A stretch of DNA of 10,008 nucleotides from Ruminococcus flavefaciens (GTDB lineage Bacteria > Bacillota > Clostridia > Oscillospirales > Ruminococcaceae), in NCBI GenBank assembly GCA_004554385.1, contig SFMO01000157.1:1-10008 (forward strand). The letters run 5' to 3'. Within the stretch, counting starts at the first letter, position 1. Each line of letters starts with the position of its first letter. The translations under genes were made by a program, and so were the position numbers. The notes beneath the pieces are model-generated. The model ran no database searches. It worked only from the letters and a program-made list of their open reading frames with translations, and was not told the origin of the DNA. Shown here one piece after another: positions 7,588 through 10,008 of the stretch.

Positions 7588-7667
7588 TGTTCCGATTTTG
7601 ATACATATTTACGGTTTAGATGACCTGTTGCTTTTTGAATACGGAACAAGCATTACCGCCTGTTCCG
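7588..7667. repeat. Three TGTTCCG / CGGAACA copies in the gap before the first recombinase
   Basis: In the 107-base gap between the 69-aa gene and the first recombinase, TGTTCCG is at 7588-7594 and 7661-7667 and its reverse complement CGGAACA at 7642-7648. The last two form a 7-bp inverted repeat with a 12-base loop. A CGGAACA copy also occurs at 8153-8159 in the operon leader. They could be sites for one regulator. No T-run follows, so this is not a good terminator. Confidence 0.35.
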
Positions 7668-7678
7668 CACCAAATCAC

Positions 7679-7888
7679 CTAATCTTCGTCTGTGCAGTAG
7701 GTCAGACCATTCTGCAACTGAATGAAAATGCACTCGTTTCTTTCATGCTCCTCGCCGTCCGATGCCATCATCGCTTCAAGAAAGAAGTGCTGTGCTTCCT
7801 CACGGTCAGACCATTCACGGCGTTCACCGTTGCAGACGGTAATGACCTTGCGACTGCGGTTCATTGCCAATTCGGAAATATTAAGCAT
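7679..7888 (-). CDS. Small conserved-looking protein of the recombination operon, function unknown
   Basis: A 69-residue acidic protein begins MLNISELAMNRSRKVITV and ends in a Cys-Thr-Asp-Glu-Asp tail, terminating at TAG. It has one stretch likely to form strands (KVITVCNG) and one likely amphipathic helix (REEAQHFFLEAMMAS), with no signal peptide, membrane segment or metal-binding Cys cluster. The start is supported by an AGGAGGT site seven bases upstream and an eight-base overlap with the preceding frame. I recall similar small proteins beside serine recombinases in gut Firmicutes elements, but cannot name a family. By position it could be a recombination directionality factor or an operon regulator. 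This is inference: it lacks an obvious helix-turn-helix. Confidence 0.75.
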   Translation of the reverse strand: MLNISELAMNRSRKVITVCNGERREWSDREEAQHFFLEAMMASDGEEHERNECIFIQLQNGLTYCTDED

Positions 7889-8123
7889 CTGTGATACCTC
7901 CTAAGCCAAAATCTTCGATAGACGGATAATTGGAGAAGATCATGTCACGGTCAAGCTCGTCGATCTTTCTGCGCTGTTCCTCGGTGATAAGGTTCTTGCT
8001 GACGAGGTCGGCAAGTATCTCACGGCTGACAGCGTAATAATATTCTGCCTGTCCGTATCGTGTCTGCTACGTTACTCCATTACCGAGAGCCGATGTGTTT
8101 GTGTGGGATATTCTGTCTAACAT
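7881..8123 (-). pseudogene. Small SHOCT-like protein gene interrupted by an in-frame TAG at codon 19
   Basis: The frame starts with ATG at 8123 behind a strong AAGGAGGA site (complement of 8127-8134) and would give 80 codons plus TAA at 7883-7881, except that codon 19 (8069-8067) is TAG. Before the stop it reads MLDRISHTNTSALGNGVT. After it comes a 61-residue stretch beginning QTRYGQAEYYYAVSREIL and continuing through LITEEQRRKIDELDRD. The second part has the look of the SHOCT short C-terminal domain (an I/LITEEQ-type turn between helices) that I associate with small genes beside Clostridia recombinases; that link is from memory. The last eight bases overlap the start of the next gene, a coupling that supports the frame being real. 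TAG ends the neighbouring 69-aa gene, so general TAG recoding is unlikely. A single change from AAG, CAG or GAG would explain the stop. Confidence 0.7.
7896..7902 (-). promoter_or_regulatory. Strong ribosome binding site of the 69-aa gene
   Basis: The minus strand reads AGGAGGT seven bases before the ATG at 7888, inside the end of the broken upstream gene. It lets the 69-aa gene be translated even though the upstream frame is interrupted. Confidence 0.7.
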
Positions 8124-8159
8124 TGTTCCTCCTTCCCCTTGTCGGGGAGACACGGAACA
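8124..8159 (-). promoter_or_regulatory. Leader hairpin that can mask the ribosome site of the first operon gene
   Basis: In the minus-strand transcript UGUUCC (8159-8154) can pair with GGAACA (8129-8124), and inside it UCCCC (8148-8144) can pair with GGGGA (8138-8134). The AGGAGGA ribosome site (complement of 8127-8134) lies in and between these arms, and the AUG follows at 8123. The fold would lower initiation, or the arms may be protein-binding half-sites. Not folded computationally. Confidence 0.4.
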
Positions 8160-8173
8160 TCCCTTCATCTTCA

Positions 8174-8202
8174 ATGTTACACTTTAAAGTGGTAAAAGTC
8201 AA
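8174..8202 (-). promoter_or_regulatory. Sigma-A-type promoter of the recombination operon
   Basis: On the minus strand a TTGACT -35 box (8202-8197) is followed by exactly 17 bases and a TAACAT -10 box (8179-8174). Transcription would start near 8167, about 45 bases before the first start codon at 8123. It points into the broken SHOCT-like gene, the 69-aa gene and the three recombinase genes, which follow with little spacing. Confidence 0.65.
8180..8191. promoter_or_regulatory. 12-bp perfect palindrome in the promoter spacer: probable operator
   Basis: CACTTTAAAGTG is fully self-complementary and sits between the -35 and -10 boxes, touching the -10 box. A dimeric repressor bound here would block RNA polymerase. 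With a 17-base spacer there is no need for a MerR-type spacer-shortening activator. No matching regulator gene is in the window. Confidence 0.5.
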
Positions 8203-8273
8203 GCGTTTCGCATAAAGTCTGGTGATGCGCCGCAAGAATGACATTGAAATGGGATATTCCCCGGTTGATTTTG

Positions 8274-8291
8274 CACATACATCACATACAT
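8274..8291. repeat. Perfect 9-bp tandem repeat next to an AT-rich patch
   Basis: CACATACAT occurs twice head to tail at 8274-8282 and 8283-8291, followed by AATATA. It lies 25 bases from the first GGCGTGT copy. It could be a second binding site or the melting region of the proposed origin, or part of the upstream control of the recombination operon. Confidence 0.5.
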
Positions 8292-8315
8292 AATATAGGT
8301 GCGACTTACAAAAAT

Positions 8316-8476
8316 GGCGTGTGGGCGTGTAAACGGCGTAAATATGCCGTTTTAGGCGTGTGACCGTGGCGTGTAAATAGGCGTTTGGCGTGTAAAGCAC
8401 ACGCCGTTTCCGTGTTTACACGCCTGCCCCACACGCCTGAAAGCTCGTAAAATCGTGCTTTACACGCCTACACGCC
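8316..8476. repeat. Iteron-like inverted cluster of GGCGTGT / ACACGCC: candidate replication origin
   Basis: Ten perfect 7-mers lie within 161 gene-free bases. GGCGTGT on the plus strand starts at 8316, 8324, 8355, 8368 and 8387, and its reverse complement ACACGCC starts at 8399, 8418, 8431, 8462 and 8470. Three of the forward copies (8324, 8368, 8387) continue as AAA, and two of the inverted copies (8418, 8462) are preceded by TTT, giving a fuller unit GGCGTGTAAA. Two degenerate copies are at 8335 and 8380. Orientation switches once, around 8397, where the two innermost copies form a palindrome with a five-base centre (8387-8405). The cluster abuts the helicase stop codon. Arrays of short sites next to a replication helicase are typical of iteron origins, so origin function is a strong inference. 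Alternatives are a helicase autoregulation site, a transfer origin or a large transcript hairpin. An open minus-strand frame across the region has protein-like features nowhere and is not called. Confidence 0.65.
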
Positions 8477-9943
8477 TTAATAACCACTCGACTTAAACTT
8501 TAATGCAATACCCTTGAATCCTCGGACATGACTGCTCCCACTCGGAATATTGAGATCATACTTGATATGATATGCCGCTTCATTCTGCCTGAGCCATGAT
8601 ACAAAAGTTTCACGTTTCAGGGCTGTGAGGGCGTTGTCCTCGCACCAATGATAATAACTGTCATACAGCACCGATGAAGCGACCCGCAGATTTTCACTGT
8701 ACTGTACCCTATCCGTATCTTCCAGAAACTCCGTGATATTGCAGTTGTCCTGCATAGTCTCCATGACGTTCTGCCTTGCCCTGTCGGAGATCGTAAAGCG
8801 GTAATTGTTGGCAAGAAGTCTCAGCAGTCCGTCATACATCCAGCAGAATATCTTCTCTTTCTCAGCACAGAACTTCTCGGCGATATAGGGGTCAATGATT
8901 CGCTTTTCGGGCGGCGGCAGGGTGGTGAGGATTATCATTCGTCGTGAAAATCCTTTGCTCTTGTCATAGAGCGTTTTGGGACTGCCATTACCGAAACACA
9001 ACAGCCTTGTGTACAGGAGCGCCTGTTCCGACTGCTTGCCTTTGGCTTCAACATCTATCGGCGTTTCGGCGGTGACGAGGTTCTTGATATATCCCGTGGA
9101 GGACAGCGCCTGCATCTGCATATCATCATCGACCATTAGCAGACGGTCTTTCAGGTTATAGCGGAAAAAGCGGTCGTTCTCGATTCGGTGAACATTGCCC
9201 GTCAGCATATTGTCCATGAATATCTCACGGAGAACGATACCGATACGGCTCTTTCCCTCGCCGCCCTGCCCGATGAGGAACATCATCTTCTGCCCTTTTG
9301 TGGAGGGTATCAGCAGATAGCCGAGATATTCCTGCAAGGTTGTCACATCTTCGGGGGTGAGCAGTTCCATGAGGAATGTCAGGAACTTTTCGGGATAATA
9401 CGCACCCTTTCGGATATTCGGGTCGTAACAGATGTTCAGGCGGTTGGTGCAGAACTCTCTGTTGGGATAGAAATTGCCTTTGAGATCCAGCTTGCCGTTC
9501 TGCACATGGATAAAGTTCATGTCGGGCGGTATCGGTTCGCTGTATGTATAGAACCTGAGTGCGTCCATGATCTGCAAGACCTTTTTTGACAGCCCTATCC
9601 ACACTCCCTGACGGAGCATACGATAGACCTCCGCCCCGAGAGCATTCTCGTCAACCAGTCCATCATAGTCGAAAAACCGTCCGCCGATACACTTCATGGG
9701 GTGCTTCTGCGTGAACAGCTTGCAGAATTTCAGCTCGTTGACCGTAGTCTTGTCAAGCATCCAGTCGGGCAGCTCACGTTCCTGCTTTTTCTTTTCAGGC
9801 GGAGCTTCGGGAAGGGGTGTATCATCGGGTGGTCTTGCAGCAATATCCTGTTCTATCTCGGCTTCAGCTTCTGACCGCAGCCTTTCAAGTTCCTGCTCGT
9901 CATTCTCCCCATTCTTCGACACATCGTTTGTATTCTCGTTCAA
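8477..9943 (-). CDS. D5/P4-family SF3 helicase of a mobile element (primase-helicase C-terminal type)
   Basis: This 488-residue protein is a replication helicase of the phage/plasmid primase-helicase group (P4 alpha-like, COG3378 type). Residues 1-60 are an acidic, Pro-rich, low-complexity leader. Residues about 65-210 resemble the D5_N region. The SF3 ATPase core follows, with Walker A GQGGEGKS at 225-232, Walker B LLMVDDD at 268-274, a sensor-like GNGSPKTL near 318-325 and an Arg pair in GFSRRMI at 331-337. The C-terminal part (about 380-488) is likely helical or winged-helix DNA-binding. No archaeo-eukaryotic primase domain precedes the helicase, so any primase would be a separate gene. 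In the family these proteins unwind a cognate origin during replication of phages, satellites or integrative elements. The gene ends one base before a cluster of GGCGTGT inverted repeats, a good candidate binding site. Pairing of a helicase with serine recombinases resembles the cch-ccr layout of SCC cassettes. Confidence 0.9.
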   Translation of the reverse strand: MNENTNDVSKNGENDEQELERLRSEAEAEIEQDIAARPPDDTPLPEAPPEKKKQERELPDWMLDKTTVNELKFCKLFTQKHPMKCIGGRFFDYDGLVDENALGAEVYRMLRQGVWIGLSKKVLQIMDALRFYTYSEPIPPDMNFIHVQNGKLDLKGNFYPNREFCTNRLNICYDPNIRKGAYYPEKFLTFLMELLTPEDVTTLQEYLGYLLIPSTKGQKMMFLIGQGGEGKSRIGIVLREIFMDNMLTGNVHRIENDRFFRYNLKDRLLMVDDDMQMQALSSTGYIKNLVTAETPIDVEAKGKQSEQALLYTRLLCFGNGSPKTLYDKSKGFSRRMIILTTLPPPEKRIIDPYIAEKFCAEKEKIFCWMYDGLLRLLANNYRFTISDRARQNVMETMQDNCNITEFLEDTDRVQYSENLRVASSVLYDSYYHWCEDNALTALKRETFVSWLRQNEAAYHIKYDLNIPSGSSHVRGFKGIALKFKSSGY

Positions 9944-10008
9944 TCCTGTCTACCTCCAGTTTAACTTCTGCCTGTTGCTCCTTGTCGAAACGGTTGAACG
10001 CTTCAAGC
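9900..10008 (-). CDS. C-terminal end of an unidentified charged protein (partial)
   Basis: On the minus strand an open frame enters from the right edge and ends at a TGA at 9902-9900, giving 35 residues that begin LEAFNRFDKEQQAEVK and end EEWGE. The fragment is rich in Glu, Lys and Arg and looks helical, as the tail of a coiled-coil or nucleic-acid-processing protein might. It overlaps the helicase gene start by 44 bases in another frame, and the helicase ribosome site lies inside it, so the two would be translationally coupled. I do not recognise the family. Its position just upstream of a D5/P4-type helicase would suit a replication partner such as a primase, but nothing visible shows that. 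The open frame could also be chance, since only 36 codons are visible. Confidence 0.45.
   Translation of the reverse strand, partial: LEAFNRFDKEQQAEVKLEVDRIEREYKRCVEEWGE
9952..9957 (-). promoter_or_regulatory. Ribosome binding site that fixes a TTG start for the helicase gene
   Basis: The minus strand reads GGAGGT eight bases before a TTG at 9943-9941. No ATG in the helicase frame is as well placed, so TTG is the likely initiator. The site lies within the end of the upstream partial gene. Confidence 0.7.

Noticed and set aside
7642..7667. Intrinsic terminator between the 69-aa gene and the first recombinase
   Set aside because: The 7-bp stem has a 12-base loop and no T-run on either strand.
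7881..8123. Genome-wide TAG recoding as explanation of the in-frame TAG
   Set aside because: The adjacent 69-aa gene ends at TAG exactly where its protein should stop.
8080..8400. Minus-strand open frame of 106 codons across the iteron cluster
   Set aside because: It has no ribosome site, no recognisable domain, and its codons come from the GGCGTGT repeats and the operon promoter; it also overlaps the SHOCT-like gene start.
8316..8476. CRISPR array reading of the repeat block
   Set aside because: The repeats are 7-10 bases, irregularly spaced and switch orientation; there are no constant-length spacers and no cas gene.

Overview
The window reads as an accessory, mobile-element region from a gut-type Clostridia (Firmicutes) genome, perhaps Ruminococcus or a relative in Oscillospiraceae. 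That placement is inference from protein style, strong AGGAGG-type ribosome sites and sigma-A-like promoters; no rRNA or other marker gene is present. All convincing genes are on the minus strand, so transcription runs from high to low coordinates.

Right part (about 10008 to 8135) looks like a replication module. It holds the C-terminal end of an unidentified charged protein, then a D5/P4-family SF3 helicase that starts at a TTG. Just past the helicase stop codon lies a striking gene-free block. It has five perfect GGCGTGT 7-mers followed by five perfect ACACGCC inverted copies, next to a perfect 9-bp tandem repeat and an AT-rich patch. I read this as a candidate iteron-type replication origin belonging to the helicase.

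Middle part (8202 to 3544) is a recombination operon. A good sigma-A-type promoter has a perfect 12-bp palindrome in its spacer. It precedes a small SHOCT-like gene broken by an in-frame TAG at codon 19, a 69-aa conserved-looking small protein, and three tightly packed serine-recombinase genes that overlap by 11 and 14 bases. The first and third are complete large serine recombinases. The middle one has no catalytic resolvase domain and begins exactly at the recombinase domain. A helicase plus several serine recombinases recalls SCC cassettes (cch with ccr genes), but this is an analogy of layout only.

Left part (3540 to 1) is more AT-rich. It contains a separately promoted AlbA_2/HATPase_c_4/winged-helix protein with a clear terminator, then about 390 gene-free bases with several inverted repeats, then a secreted SipW-dependent-type protein whose signal peptide is missing. 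The coding sequence keeps the characteristic TYAWFT motif but runs into a stop codon nine codons upstream of it. This suggests that an insertion or rearrangement cut the gene within its signal peptide, possibly the end of the mobile element. The last 390 bases hold two terminator-like hairpins for this gene and no convincing gene.
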